Part shown: piece by piece, positions 15,775-23,588 of the stretch
Numbering within the stretch: the first letter of the stretch is position 1
Layout of the letters: the number at the start of each line of letters is the position of its first letter
The notes under the pieces: model-generated
Database searches by the model: none
Told to the model about the DNA's origin: nothing
What the model saw: the letters and a program-made list of their open reading frames with translations, nothing else
Assembly: GCA_026706935.1 (NCBI GenBank)
Contig: JAPOXV010000026.1
Location: 1,269,721 to 1,333,720, forward strand
DNA length: 64,000 nt
Reading direction: 5' to 3'
DNA from: Gammaproteobacteria bacterium
Lineage (GTDB): Bacteria; Pseudomonadota; Gammaproteobacteria; Pseudomonadales; Azotimanducaceae
Made by a program: the position numbers and the translations under genes

Positions 15775-16384
15775 CATGTACATGGTGCTCGGTCGCGTAA
15801 GCGACCATACTAAGGACTTAGCACCGGAGGAACTCGATCTAGTTCGTGACTCAACTCCTTCGAGGCGAAATGCATTCGCCACAGGTAGACGTCTCGCTAA
15901 GGCGGCATTAACTCATCTCGGAATCTCACTCGGTCCCATTCTGCGAGATGAGAGAAGACCTCTATGGCCGGAATTTGTCGTTGGCAGTATCTCGCACACC
16001 GAAAACCTTGCGGTGAGTGCAGTTGCTAGTTCCATGCGATACCGAGGTATCGGTGTTGACGTTGAAGTTATCAGTGCAGTAGATGAGCGTGTCGCGAATA
16101 GGGTGCTCGATGAGGGAGAACGGGAATGGATCGAATCCCTTCAACTTCCAGAATGGCGTACGGCTTTGTTCTCCGCGAAGGAGGCTGTTTACAAAGCGAC
16201 TAACCCAATTACTGGAGAGTTTCTTGGCTTCCGCGACGTGACCTTGAAGATTGATGAAAGTGCACTTTCATTTACCGCGCAGGCGCAGAAGGATCTTAAA
16301 GCGTCTCGCCTCCTACAGAATGCACGTGGCTATTTCCATCGGATCGAAGGCCACTGGCTCACGACATTCGTGATCGAGGCATAA
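15713..16384 (+). CDS. 4'-phosphopantetheinyl transferase (Sfp/EntD type)
   Basis: A 223-residue enzyme that moves phosphopantetheine from CoA to the serine of carrier proteins. The signature is complete: VVGSISHTENLAVSAVA, YRGIGVDVEVI with Mg-binding Asp and Glu near residue 120, and the FSAKEAVYKA helix near residue 157. Sfp/EntD-type enzymes activate peptide, polyketide or polyunsaturated fatty-acid synthases, none of which are in this window. ATG at 15713 is used here; ATG at 15776 would remove 21 weakly conserved residues and put the inverted repeat wholly in the leader. It follows the tRNA by 25 bases and may be cotranscribed with it. Confidence 0.88.
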   Translation: MNLFCLDGIPAIHTDPAEVPGMYMVLGRVSDHTKDLAPEELDLVRDSTPSRRNAFATGRRLAKAALTHLGISLGPILRDERRPLWPEFVVGSISHTENLAVSAVASSMRYRGIGVDVEVISAVDERVANRVLDEGEREWIESLQLPEWRTALFSAKEAVYKATNPITGEFLGFRDVTLKIDESALSFTAQAQKDLKASRLLQNARGYFHRIEGHWLTTFVIEA

Positions 16385-16437
16385 GCCTCCCTGGGCTGCT
16401 AGCTAAGTTTCTCGATTCGACATCAAGTCGGAATGCA

Positions 16438-17493
16438 CTAACGGTTAGGTCCACGAAGCATCGGAACGGGTTGCCACCGTTCAAGCGGGGTCTTCGGCAA
16501 GACGGTTGGATTGACGCAACTCATTGGCCATTTGCCGCGTAACACTAGTGCGACCTCATGTCCGACACGCCGTCGTGCCGTGGGACGCATGCGTGTGCTT
16601 GCCGACGCGACGTGAGGTGTTACAGTCACCTGCGGCAAATTGAGCAACGGGTTCTGTGGATCGGGAGGTTCTTGCTCAAGAACATCGAGACCAGCAGCTT
16701 GAACTTTGCCACTATTAACTGCCTCGATCAAATCAACCTCTTTAACGATCGGACCTCGAGCAGTATTCACGATTACGACGCCGTCCTTCATTCGAGCAAA
16801 CGCGTCCGCGTTAACTGAGTGCTCAGTTTCTTCGTTATGTGGCGAGTGAATGCTGATATAGTCAGATCGTTCAAGCAATTCACCCCATGCGACAGGTTCG
16901 ACCCCGAACTCGCTCATCGTTAATTCGCTGACGTAAGGATCGTGTGCAATGACGTGCAAGCCGAAAGCTTGTGCACGCTTCGCAGTGCATCGCGCAACGT
17001 TTCCAAATGAAACAAGCCCTAGCGTTCGACCCATCAAACGCGGGACGTGATTCAAGAGCGGTCGACCTTTGTGCCACTCATTTTCGGCAGCGAAGATGTT
17101 CATCTCCTTCGTACGACGTATCGCATTCAGGAGCAAGGCCATCGCATGATCCGCAACCTCCTCGATAAACACGTCTGGCGTGTTCGTTACGACGATTCCC
17201 GCTTCAGTCGCAGCATCAACATCCACCATGTCGACACCCACACTACCTAGACCAATGACGACGACATTTTCTAGTCGATCAATGACCTCCTTGCTTATGC
17301 GAATGCCCCAGGACGTGATAATCGCATCACAGTTTTTTGCACCTTCCGCAAAGTCAAGGGCTGTCGGTGAGGCAACTTCAACGATGTCCGCGACTGGCCG
17401 CAATGCCTCTAGTTCAAGCGAGTATTTCTCGTCGAGATTCGTGACTTCTGCGATACGTGGTAGCTGCATCGCCACCTTTTTTTTATTAGTCAT
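16438..17493 (-). CDS. D-isomer-specific 2-hydroxyacid dehydrogenase family protein (CtBP-like)
   Basis: A 351-residue NAD-dependent dehydrogenase. The catalytic set is visible: NTARGPIV (Arg) near residue 238, LDVLEQEPPDP (Glu) near residue 265 and VTPHVAS (His) near residue 289. The cofactor motif, normally GxGxxG, reads SFGNVA near residue 160 (first Gly to Ser, third to Ala), so nucleotide binding may be altered. The set resembles C-terminal-binding-protein-type dehydrogenases, which oxidise or reduce unidentified 2-hydroxy acids. It overlaps the acyl-CoA synthetase by 4 bases and lies downstream of it, so the pair probably handle one carboxylic acid. Confidence 0.82.
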   Translation of the reverse strand: MTNKKKVAMQLPRIAEVTNLDEKYSLELEALRPVADIVEVASPTALDFAEGAKNCDAIITSWGIRISKEVIDRLENVVVIGLGSVGVDMVDVDAATEAGIVVTNTPDVFIEEVADHAMALLLNAIRRTKEMNIFAAENEWHKGRPLLNHVPRLMGRTLGLVSFGNVARCTAKRAQAFGLHVIAHDPYVSELTMSEFGVEPVAWGELLERSDYISIHSPHNEETEHSVNADAFARMKDGVVIVNTARGPIVKEVDLIEAVNSGKVQAAGLDVLEQEPPDPQNPLLNLPQVTVTPHVASASTRMRPTARRRVGHEVALVLRGKWPMSCVNPTVLPKTPLERWQPVPMLRGPNR

Positions 17494-19217
17494 TCGTTAG
17501 TTTCCAGTTCGAGTTTCTTGAGAATGTCCTCGCGGATTTGACGTTTGAAGATCTTCTCGGAAGCGGTACGAGGTAATCGTTCATGGCCGATCCAAATACG
17601 GGATGGCACTTTGAATTGAGCGAGTCGTTCGCTCGCAAATTCTCTTAACGCGTCGCCGTTGAGTTCCGCGTTCGGTTCAAGGCACACGACGGCCGCAACG
17701 GTTTCTCCAAGACGTTCATCAGGAATGCCGAAGACACTTGCTTCAGCTACCGAAGGGTGCTCGTAAAGTGCGGCTTCCACTTCTTGGCAACCGATGTTCT
17801 CGCCGCCGCGGATCACGATATCTTTCATTCGATCAGTGATGAAGACATACCCATCTTCGTCGAGGTGTCCTACATCTCCTGTGTGCACCCAGCCGTCGAC
17901 AAGTGTTTCTCTCGTTGCATCAGGGTTGTTCCAATAGCCGCTGAAATTCTGAATACCCCAGATGCAAAGCTCGCCTGTTTCAAACGGCGGTAGCTCGTTA
18001 CCCTCCTCGTCGACGGCTTTTACTCTGACGAGTGGTGGGAGTGCACGCCCGCAACTTTTCGGTCGAAGAGTGAACGCGGGTCCACCAATGCTGGTCGCTA
18101 AACCTTGAGTTTCCGTCATTCCCCAACCGGTGCCTGACGCACCTTTCGCGATTTTCTTGTCAATTTCTTTAGCCTGTTCCGGCGCCATCGCTGCGCCTCC
18201 ACCACCGGCACTCTGAAGACTGCTGACGTCGTATTTCCCGAGAGACGCGGATTTCACGAGTTCGTACGACATGGTTGGAACCCCATTGAACGATGTAATG
18301 CGCTCAGCTTCGATGAGCTGTAGAGCACGCTCGACATCCCATTTGTACATTCCCACCAATTTACGTCCGTGACGGAACGAAGACAGAAACTGGACGACTA
18401 GCCCCGTGACATGGAATAAGGGAACCGACAGAATGGTGGAGGGAGGATTCGTAGGCGTAGGTGTTTCGCCACTGTTTACTCGTTGAAGAAGCGCGGGATT
18501 CTCGTTGACGGTTAACTGATAGCCGACTGCCCCGGCCGCTTCCCACCCAAGCAATGCGTTGCAGATCGAACGGTGAGTGGATAACACGCCTTTAGGGTGT
18601 GCGGTAGATCCAGACGTGTACAGAAGCGTTGCGTTGTCCGCCGGTGAAATCTCATTGGCTGGCATCGTATCGCTGCTATCTTCAATGAATGCTTGCCATG
18701 TCCGGAAGAAATCATGCTGACATCTCACCGTGACGAGCTCGATCCCCAGGTTCTTCGCTAACGGTCCGACGCGTTCAAGTCGCTCCTGGTCGACGAACAG
18801 TAGCTTTAAGCCGCTGTCCTCGATTCCGTACTCCATTTCTTCCGCTGACCACCATGCGTTCATGGCGACCGCCACGCCGCCCATGGAAGTGATACCCATG
18901 AATGCGAAAATCCACTCGGGGTAGTTCCTCAGCGAAACACCAACACGATCTCCCGGATTGATTCCCAGCGCGAGGAGTTTGTTTGCCACTCTCGCGGAAA
19001 TGTTCCAGGCATCGTTGAATGAGTAGCGCTCGTCGTCGTATACATAGAAATCGACATCGTGGCGTAAACCTGAACGATAGAGTTCTCGAAGATTGGTGGG
19101 AGCGTTCACAAAACCTATGAAGTCGACACCGTTTATGTGAATAGTCTCGGTTTCGAACGGTTTACCTGATGCAGTTACCTCTGCGATTGCGCGTTCCAGC
19201 GATTCATTGGTCGCCAT
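17490..19217 (-). CDS. class I adenylate-forming acyl-CoA synthetase
   Basis: A 575-residue acid-CoA ligase. The ATP loop is LLYTSGSTAHPKGV near residue 200, followed by TGWGMTETQG, YVFITDRMKDIVIRGGENIG (the A8 hinge and Asp) and the C-terminal lysine in PRTASEKIFKRQI. The enzyme activates a carboxylic acid to its CoA ester via an acyl-AMP. An N-terminal extension of about 40 residues precedes the core. The substrate cannot be read from the sequence. It is cotranscribed with the 2-hydroxyacid dehydrogenase and is divergent from the aldolase gene with about 170 bases between starts, which contains the 10-base palindrome GAGGCGCCTC at 19330-19339. Confidence 0.9.
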   Translation of the reverse strand: MATNESLERAIAEVTASGKPFETETIHINGVDFIGFVNAPTNLRELYRSGLRHDVDFYVYDDERYSFNDAWNISARVANKLLALGINPGDRVGVSLRNYPEWIFAFMGITSMGGVAVAMNAWWSAEEMEYGIEDSGLKLLFVDQERLERVGPLAKNLGIELVTVRCQHDFFRTWQAFIEDSSDTMPANEISPADNATLLYTSGSTAHPKGVLSTHRSICNALLGWEAAGAVGYQLTVNENPALLQRVNSGETPTPTNPPSTILSVPLFHVTGLVVQFLSSFRHGRKLVGMYKWDVERALQLIEAERITSFNGVPTMSYELVKSASLGKYDVSSLQSAGGGGAAMAPEQAKEIDKKIAKGASGTGWGMTETQGLATSIGGPAFTLRPKSCGRALPPLVRVKAVDEEGNELPPFETGELCIWGIQNFSGYWNNPDATRETLVDGWVHTGDVGHLDEDGYVFITDRMKDIVIRGGENIGCQEVEAALYEHPSVAEASVFGIPDERLGETVAAVVCLEPNAELNGDALREFASERLAQFKVPSRIWIGHERLPRTASEKIFKRQIREDILKKLELETNE

Positions 19218-19386
19218 GGTCTAAACGTTTCCCTTGGAACGCACATGCGCTTTCATAGTGGATTTTGCCGAATTGGAAAGCGAGGAATGATATTGGAAGG
19301 GTGGCTAAAATCGCCGCGAAACTATCGTAGAGGCGCCTCATGCAAAGCGCTTGGGGAGCCGTTTTCAAGCCGGAGCAAGGTCGATC

Positions 19387-20178
19387 ATGCGAGAGAACAC
19401 TGTACTTACATCGTGGCGAAAAGGCGGCCAATCGGTCGGCGGTTGGCTCAGTATTGGTAACGCGTACACCGCGGAAACGATGTCTAATCTCGGATTTGAC
19501 TATTTATGTGTAGACCTACAGCACGGCATGCTGAGCTACGACGATCTTAAGTACATGCTACCTGCGATCTCGAACTACGATTCGATTCCGTTCGTACGAG
19601 TACCTTGGAACGAACCATACGAGATTATGAAAGCACTGGACGCTGGTGCGTATGGGGTGATCGTTCCGATGGTCAATAATCGAGAGGAAGCGGCTCTGGC
19701 TGTTGACTCTTGCCGTTACCCACCAGACGGACATCGGTCGTTCGGTCCAATTCGCGCAGCGATGTACGGTGGACGTGGCTATACACACGAAGCGAATGAT
19801 CAGATCGCGTGCGTAGCGATGGTTGAAACCGCTGATGGCATCGAAAACCTGGACGAAATTGCGTCGACGCCCGGTCTGGATGGAATCTATATCGGTCCTT
19901 CGGATCTGGGTTATGCGTTGGGCTTGAGCCCGACGACTGGCAGTCAAGATCAAAAGCACATTGACACCGTCGAGCTTATCCGTGCGACATGTGAAAAACA
20001 TGGCATTGCCGCCGGTATCCACACAGGGAGCCTTGACGCGACGAAAGGTTATCTAGAACAGGGATTCAATCTTGTCACATTAGGAACCGATAGCGCGTTC
20101 CTCGCGGGCGCTGCGAGTTCGCAACTCGCTCAAGCCAAGGAAGTATCAGAGGCAAACCGCGAAGCGTCCGGTTACTAA
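19387..20178 (+). CDS. HpcH/HpaI family aldolase
   Basis: A class II pyruvate-type aldolase of 263 residues. Typical sequences are FDYLCVDLQHGMLSYDDL near residue 32, PFVRVPWNEPYEIMKALDAGA, the metal-binding glutamate in AMVETADGIENLDEI and DGIYIGPSDLGYALG. Family members reversibly split 2-keto-3-deoxy acids such as 4-hydroxy-2-oxoheptanedioate or 2-keto-3-deoxyrhamnonate into pyruvate and an aldehyde. I chose ATG at 19387, with AAGG 6 bases upstream; an upstream TTG at 19351 has no support. The divergent CoA ligase and dehydrogenase may belong to the same route. Confidence 0.88.
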   Translation: MRENTVLTSWRKGGQSVGGWLSIGNAYTAETMSNLGFDYLCVDLQHGMLSYDDLKYMLPAISNYDSIPFVRVPWNEPYEIMKALDAGAYGVIVPMVNNREEAALAVDSCRYPPDGHRSFGPIRAAMYGGRGYTHEANDQIACVAMVETADGIENLDEIASTPGLDGIYIGPSDLGYALGLSPTTGSQDQKHIDTVELIRATCEKHGIAAGIHTGSLDATKGYLEQGFNLVTLGTDSAFLAGAASSQLAQAKEVSEANREASGY

Positions 20179-20183
20179 CCTCG

Positions 20184-20660
20184 CTAGTTTGAGGTATCGA
20201 GTTCGGAAGTCGTATAGACAAACGCCGGTGTTTCACAGATAGCGTAAGGGAATACATGGAGCTCGTCGAGGTGCTGTCGGTATTTACGAATCGGTTCCAA
20301 CGCTTCACGGTGTATTTGCTCCCTCGACGGTAGCAGAACCAAACTATCAAGTTCCTCGAAAATCGGGTTAACTGGACGCAAGCGTTCGAATGAACATCGG
20401 GTTTCGTAGGCTTGTCCTGAATAAGTGGCGACATCAATGTCACGAACGAATGCCCAATCGCTTAGTTTGAACTCTGGTTCAACGACGAAGATGAGGGGAA
20501 CTATCGCTTCGTTCGTGTTGGCGAGTTCAAGCAGTTCTCGGGCGACTAACCATGGATGACGATCCCGAAACGATCCTTTGCTTGATTCGGACTCATGGAT
20601 AGCATCCAGTGCCTTTTGGTCAGTGACCGTTACAAAACAATACTGTGCGAATTGAGCCAA
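20184..20660 (-). CDS. hypothetical protein
   Basis: A 158-residue soluble protein that I do not recognise. It has no signal peptide, membrane helix or cysteine cluster. The composition is ordinary, with an acidic middle and a repeated aromatic/hydrophobic pattern (FAQYCFVTVTD, IVPLIFVVEPEF, YAICETPAFVYTT). The frame runs directly on from the barrel gene's stop codon, 18 codons upstream, with no ATG or GTG between; the only ordinary start is TTG at 20660, with ATT or ATC a few codons earlier as alternatives. It is probably in one transcript with the barrel protein, and its 3' end nearly meets the aldolase gene. Confidence 0.55.
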   Translation of the reverse strand: MAQFAQYCFVTVTDQKALDAIHESESSKGSFRDRHPWLVARELLELANTNEAIVPLIFVVEPEFKLSDWAFVRDIDVATYSGQAYETRCSFERLRPVNPIFEELDSLVLLPSREQIHREALEPIRKYRQHLDELHVFPYAICETPAFVYTTSELDTSN

Positions 20661-20714
20661 GTGGGTAATGTTGAACGCGATGCGTAATTCGACGAGAGTG
20701 TCGAATAAACTAGG

Positions 20715-22823
20715 TTAAAAGACCAGACGCAACTGAATATCAACGCCCTTATCAAACTTCTGTTGTTCGAATCGAGACTGAACCGTGGCGATCTCGAGAT
20801 TGAAGAGTCGATCAAGGCCGGAATTAAGCGCGACGCGGACGCCCATACGCGTCTGATTGAGGGTCGAGATTGCGATTTGCCCAAACGGTGTGATGACACC
20901 TGCGCCACGGAGCGGTAATCCGTAACTTAGCGAACCACTCATAGCCCACGCGTATTGTGAACTCGTGTTAAGTAGTGAATCATCGTAAGTTGTGTATCCA
21001 AACGACGAGTCGGGAGTTAACAGCGTTCGCGACCGATTGGTTCCGTACATTGGTGCAACGGATAGCGCTAATCCTTCGCCGCGTAGACCAGGATCTAAAT
21101 GCGCTGCAACACTGAATAACAGATCCGGGTCGTCGAACACGTCCTGAGCCGAAAATGCGCGACCTTCGGCTTCGAACGTTAAACCGCCACGAGAGGTGTA
21201 ACGAACGCCACCGAGCGCTTCTAACGATGCGTCGCGCGTATCGGGGTTGCTATTGATCCGTCCGCTTACGCCAATGTAAGGTTGTAGTTGTTCACCGGAG
21301 TACGACATCTCCAATCCAGCGCGAAGACTTCGTGAGCTCACTTGGTTAAGAAAACCGGCATCCGAATCAAATGAGTCCGTACGTAACGGAATAGTGAGAC
21401 CGGCGTCACCGACCGTCGCAAGATGGACATTTCCTGTCGAACCGAGTAAATGCCTCCAACCGACTGCACCTAAAAGAAGATTTCGGTTACGTAAGTCCGC
21501 AGCTGACGACTGAGCAGTTTCGAGCGCGGAATAGTCCTTCGCTACGCCAAGTATTCCCCAAACCTCCGCGCCGCTACCGTCATGCCAACGCGCGTATGGC
21601 AGGATACTTGAGAGATACGTTCCGGCGAGGTTGTGCGAAAGATCCGATGCGCGTAAGGAATCCGTCGTGTAACCTTGGCGATCAAAACCAATGGTCAATC
21701 CTGTTGTCAAGTTAGCTTCGAGTTGCGTATCGAAGCCAACGTAGATACCGGTAGGTTCAATTCCGGCACCTGACGAATCGGATTGGTAGCGCGTACTTGC
21801 GTAATTCCACAGTGTATATCCGTTTGAATCCTGGCTCGCTTGCTGCAATGGCAACCCGCGAAACCGCGAATGCATCGCGTTGGTTACACCGAGTAGCAAA
21901 CTGCGATGGATCGAGACATCACCGCTACTTTGTCGTCGAATCGGTTGCGAAGCTGCGACTCTGCCGACGGCTCGCGTACTGCTTGAACTTGAAACGGGGT
22001 TTCTAGTCAAGCTCGTTGAGTCGATAACGGCCGATGAAAGAGACTCGTCGAAATCAATGACCGCCAGGCTCGTGTTCGAATTCGTTGTAACGGCTTCAGT
22101 TTCAGCGCGAGCTACAAAGGTGAATTGGTGAATAACTGCTACAGAATCTGAGACAGCTATCCAGTAGAACGGTACCGTGGGGATTGGGCCATCTACTCGC
22201 CCACGAATCGCTCTCTCCTCGTCGTCATATATAAGTCCAGAAGGCAGGTCGGGTACGAGACGGTAATACGCCGTTTCACCGGGTAACTCAGGTAACTGAG
22301 TGTCGATTCCGCTTCTGAAGTGGATAGGCTGTATTGAGATTTCAGATTGGCTGGTCGTAGCCGTTTGCATTGAAATTCGATCTTCTTCGTGCTCTTCAAC
22401 GTGAACGATGAACCAGTCAATCATCGAACCGAAATCGTTGCCGGCGGTTACCGCAACCTGCGCCGATCCGGCTGATTTCGCCAACACGATCAGATAGTTT
22501 TCGACAATCCACGCGTCGGCTACGGACTTGTCATATGGAAAGGCAGAGAATCGCTGATCGGCCAACTCGCCAAACGAAAGATGGAGATCTCGTAGATAAA
22601 TCCGTTGTGACGCTAATGGACCTGCAGAATCGACGTATTTCGAATTGAGAACGAGCGTCTGGTCATCGATAGCTTCCAAAAGCTTGGGCGCGAATTGCGT
22701 TGAGCTTTCGGACTGTTGCGCTGAGATCGAGCTAGACAGAAGCACGAAGCTACATGCTAGCAGCGTTCCACGCATCAAGTGATGGCAGGACATAAAGCGG
22801 GTTATGGGAGTGCAGTTCGACAC
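20715..22823 (-). CDS. secreted Ig-like domain protein with autotransporter-type outer-membrane beta-barrel
   Basis: About 700 residues. A signal peptide (MRGTLLACSFVLLSSSISAQQ) is preceded by 11-16 residues depending on whether GTG 22823, ATG 22793 or ATG 22775 is used. Residues about 45-250 contain Ig/cadherin-like repeats: SAQVAVTAGNDFGSMIDWFIV, then a putative-Ig motif LPSGLIYDDEERAIRGRVDG. A Ser/Thr-rich linker follows. Residues about 330-702 have alternating strands ending in the outer-membrane signature GVDIQLRLVF with a terminal Phe. It is likely a surface protein whose N-terminal domains are exposed or periplasmic. It is downstream of the EGxCG peptide gene on the same strand but separated by a strong hairpin. 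Confidence 0.7.
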   Translation of the reverse strand: MSNCTPITRFMSCHHLMRGTLLACSFVLLSSSISAQQSESSTQFAPKLLEAIDDQTLVLNSKYVDSAGPLASQRIYLRDLHLSFGELADQRFSAFPYDKSVADAWIVENYLIVLAKSAGSAQVAVTAGNDFGSMIDWFIVHVEEHEEDRISMQTATTSQSEISIQPIHFRSGIDTQLPELPGETAYYRLVPDLPSGLIYDDEERAIRGRVDGPIPTVPFYWIAVSDSVAVIHQFTFVARAETEAVTTNSNTSLAVIDFDESLSSAVIDSTSLTRNPVSSSSSTRAVGRVAASQPIRRQSSGDVSIHRSLLLGVTNAMHSRFRGLPLQQASQDSNGYTLWNYASTRYQSDSSGAGIEPTGIYVGFDTQLEANLTTGLTIGFDRQGYTTDSLRASDLSHNLAGTYLSSILPYARWHDGSGAEVWGILGVAKDYSALETAQSSAADLRNRNLLLGAVGWRHLLGSTGNVHLATVGDAGLTIPLRTDSFDSDAGFLNQVSSRSLRAGLEMSYSGEQLQPYIGVSGRINSNPDTRDASLEALGGVRYTSRGGLTFEAEGRAFSAQDVFDDPDLLFSVAAHLDPGLRGEGLALSVAPMYGTNRSRTLLTPDSSFGYTTYDDSLLNTSSQYAWAMSGSLSYGLPLRGAGVITPFGQIAISTLNQTRMGVRVALNSGLDRLFNLEIATVQSRFEQQKFDKGVDIQLRLVF

Positions 22824-22987
22824 GGAAATTTTGGCGCTTTTTCTAGCCGGTAGCTGCTGGATTTGAACGATTTGTCGTGTGTTATTGCGCTAGTGTCGCG
22901 CGCAGAATTATAGGATTCTGCCTGCTTTTGAAGGTCGTGGTGGATAGTCGCATCCAGAGGAGAATCCGGAATCGCAGCTCAAAATGA

Positions 22988-23019
22988 CAAAGCCGCGGGT
23001 GCATGCACCCGCGGCTTTG
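22988..23019 (-). terminator. perfect 32-base palindrome, probable terminator of the EGxCG peptide gene
   Basis: CAAAGCCGCGGGTGCA and its exact reverse complement form a 16-base GC-rich stem, 56 bases beyond the stop of the small peptide gene. On the minus strand it is followed by TCATTTTG, a weak U-rich run. It is the strongest hairpin in the window. Being symmetrical it could act in both directions, but there is no gene on the plus strand to its left. Confidence 0.7.
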
Positions 23020-23075
23020 CAACTTACGATGAGTATTAGCGACGAACTCAGCGTTCGCAGCTAAATCAGACGAAG

Positions 23076-23342
23076 CTAGGCTTCTTCTTCTTCCTCACCT
23101 TCCTCTTCTTCGCCGCCGTCGTCGTCTTCACCACATTGGCCTTCGCCGCACTTCCCTTCTTCGTCTTTCTCACCACATTCGCCTTCACCTTCGTGAGCGC
23201 CTGCGATTGTGAGAAGAGAGTCGTCAAGTGCGCTCGTATCAAGCGCGTCATCCATATCCGCGGCAAGAACCGAGGACCCGGCGGTTGCTACTACAAAAGC
23301 ACCCACTCCCAAAACGAGCGGGCTAACAGAGAGTTTGGACAT
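23076..23342 (-). CDS. secreted EGxCG-motif peptide, HvfA-like candidate RiPP metallophore precursor
   Basis: An 88-residue peptide. ATG at 23342 has GAGG 7 bases upstream; an earlier in-frame TTG overlaps that site and is unlikely. Residues 1-28 are a clear Sec signal peptide (LGVGAFVVATAGSSVLAAD). The mature part contains EGECG, EGKCG and EGQCG, its only three cysteines, followed by an extremely acidic Glu/Asp/Gly tail. The arrangement matches HvfA-type precursors, in which EGKCG cysteines are converted to copper-binding oxazolone-thioamide groups by a DUF692 (MNIO) enzyme with a DUF2063 partner. Neither partner gene is in this window, so modification is inference. Metal binding without modification is the alternative. 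A strong hairpin follows the gene. Confidence 0.72.
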   Translation of the reverse strand: MSKLSVSPLVLGVGAFVVATAGSSVLAADMDDALDTSALDDSLLTIAGAHEGEGECGEKDEEGKCGEGQCGEDDDGGEEEEGEEEEEA

Positions 23343-23449
23343 AGTTTTCCTCAATCATCCAGAACCAATTTGTAAGCGAGGAACTGAATCAGAAGCCTCT
23401 GTACCAGGTCCCGCCATCCTGACGTCATTACGTCATTGCTTACAGTTTT

Positions 23450-23543
23450 GACCTTAAAGTTTCCTTCAAGTTCACAAATGCCTTGCAATCATAATGGAGC
23501 TTCGCTTAGGCGCAGGTCGCGACCTTGAGTCGACCTTAAGTTT
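23450..23543. promoter_or_regulatory. GACCTT direct repeats, candidate operator
   Basis: GACCTT occurs at 23450-23455, 23521-23526 and 23532-23537. The last two are exactly 11 bases apart (one helical turn), and the first and third are each followed by TAA-AGTTT-type bases. The palindrome GGTCGCGACC at 23515-23524 overlaps the second copy. The site lies between the EGxCG peptide gene and the nuclease gene, so either could be regulated. Confidence 0.35.
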
Positions 23544-23588
23544 GGCCCGGTATACACGCTCACGAATAGCAACACCGCTGAATACGCG

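Noticed and set aside
19351-19386. Upstream TTG start for the HpcH/HpaI aldolase
   Set aside because: The extra residues are not family-like, while ATG 19387 has AAGG at a normal distance.
23410-23450. ECF-sigma type promoter (TGTAAGC with CGTC on the minus strand) before the EGxCG peptide gene
   Set aside because: The spacing between the two blocks is about 13-14 bases, shorter than the usual 16-17, so I do not call it.
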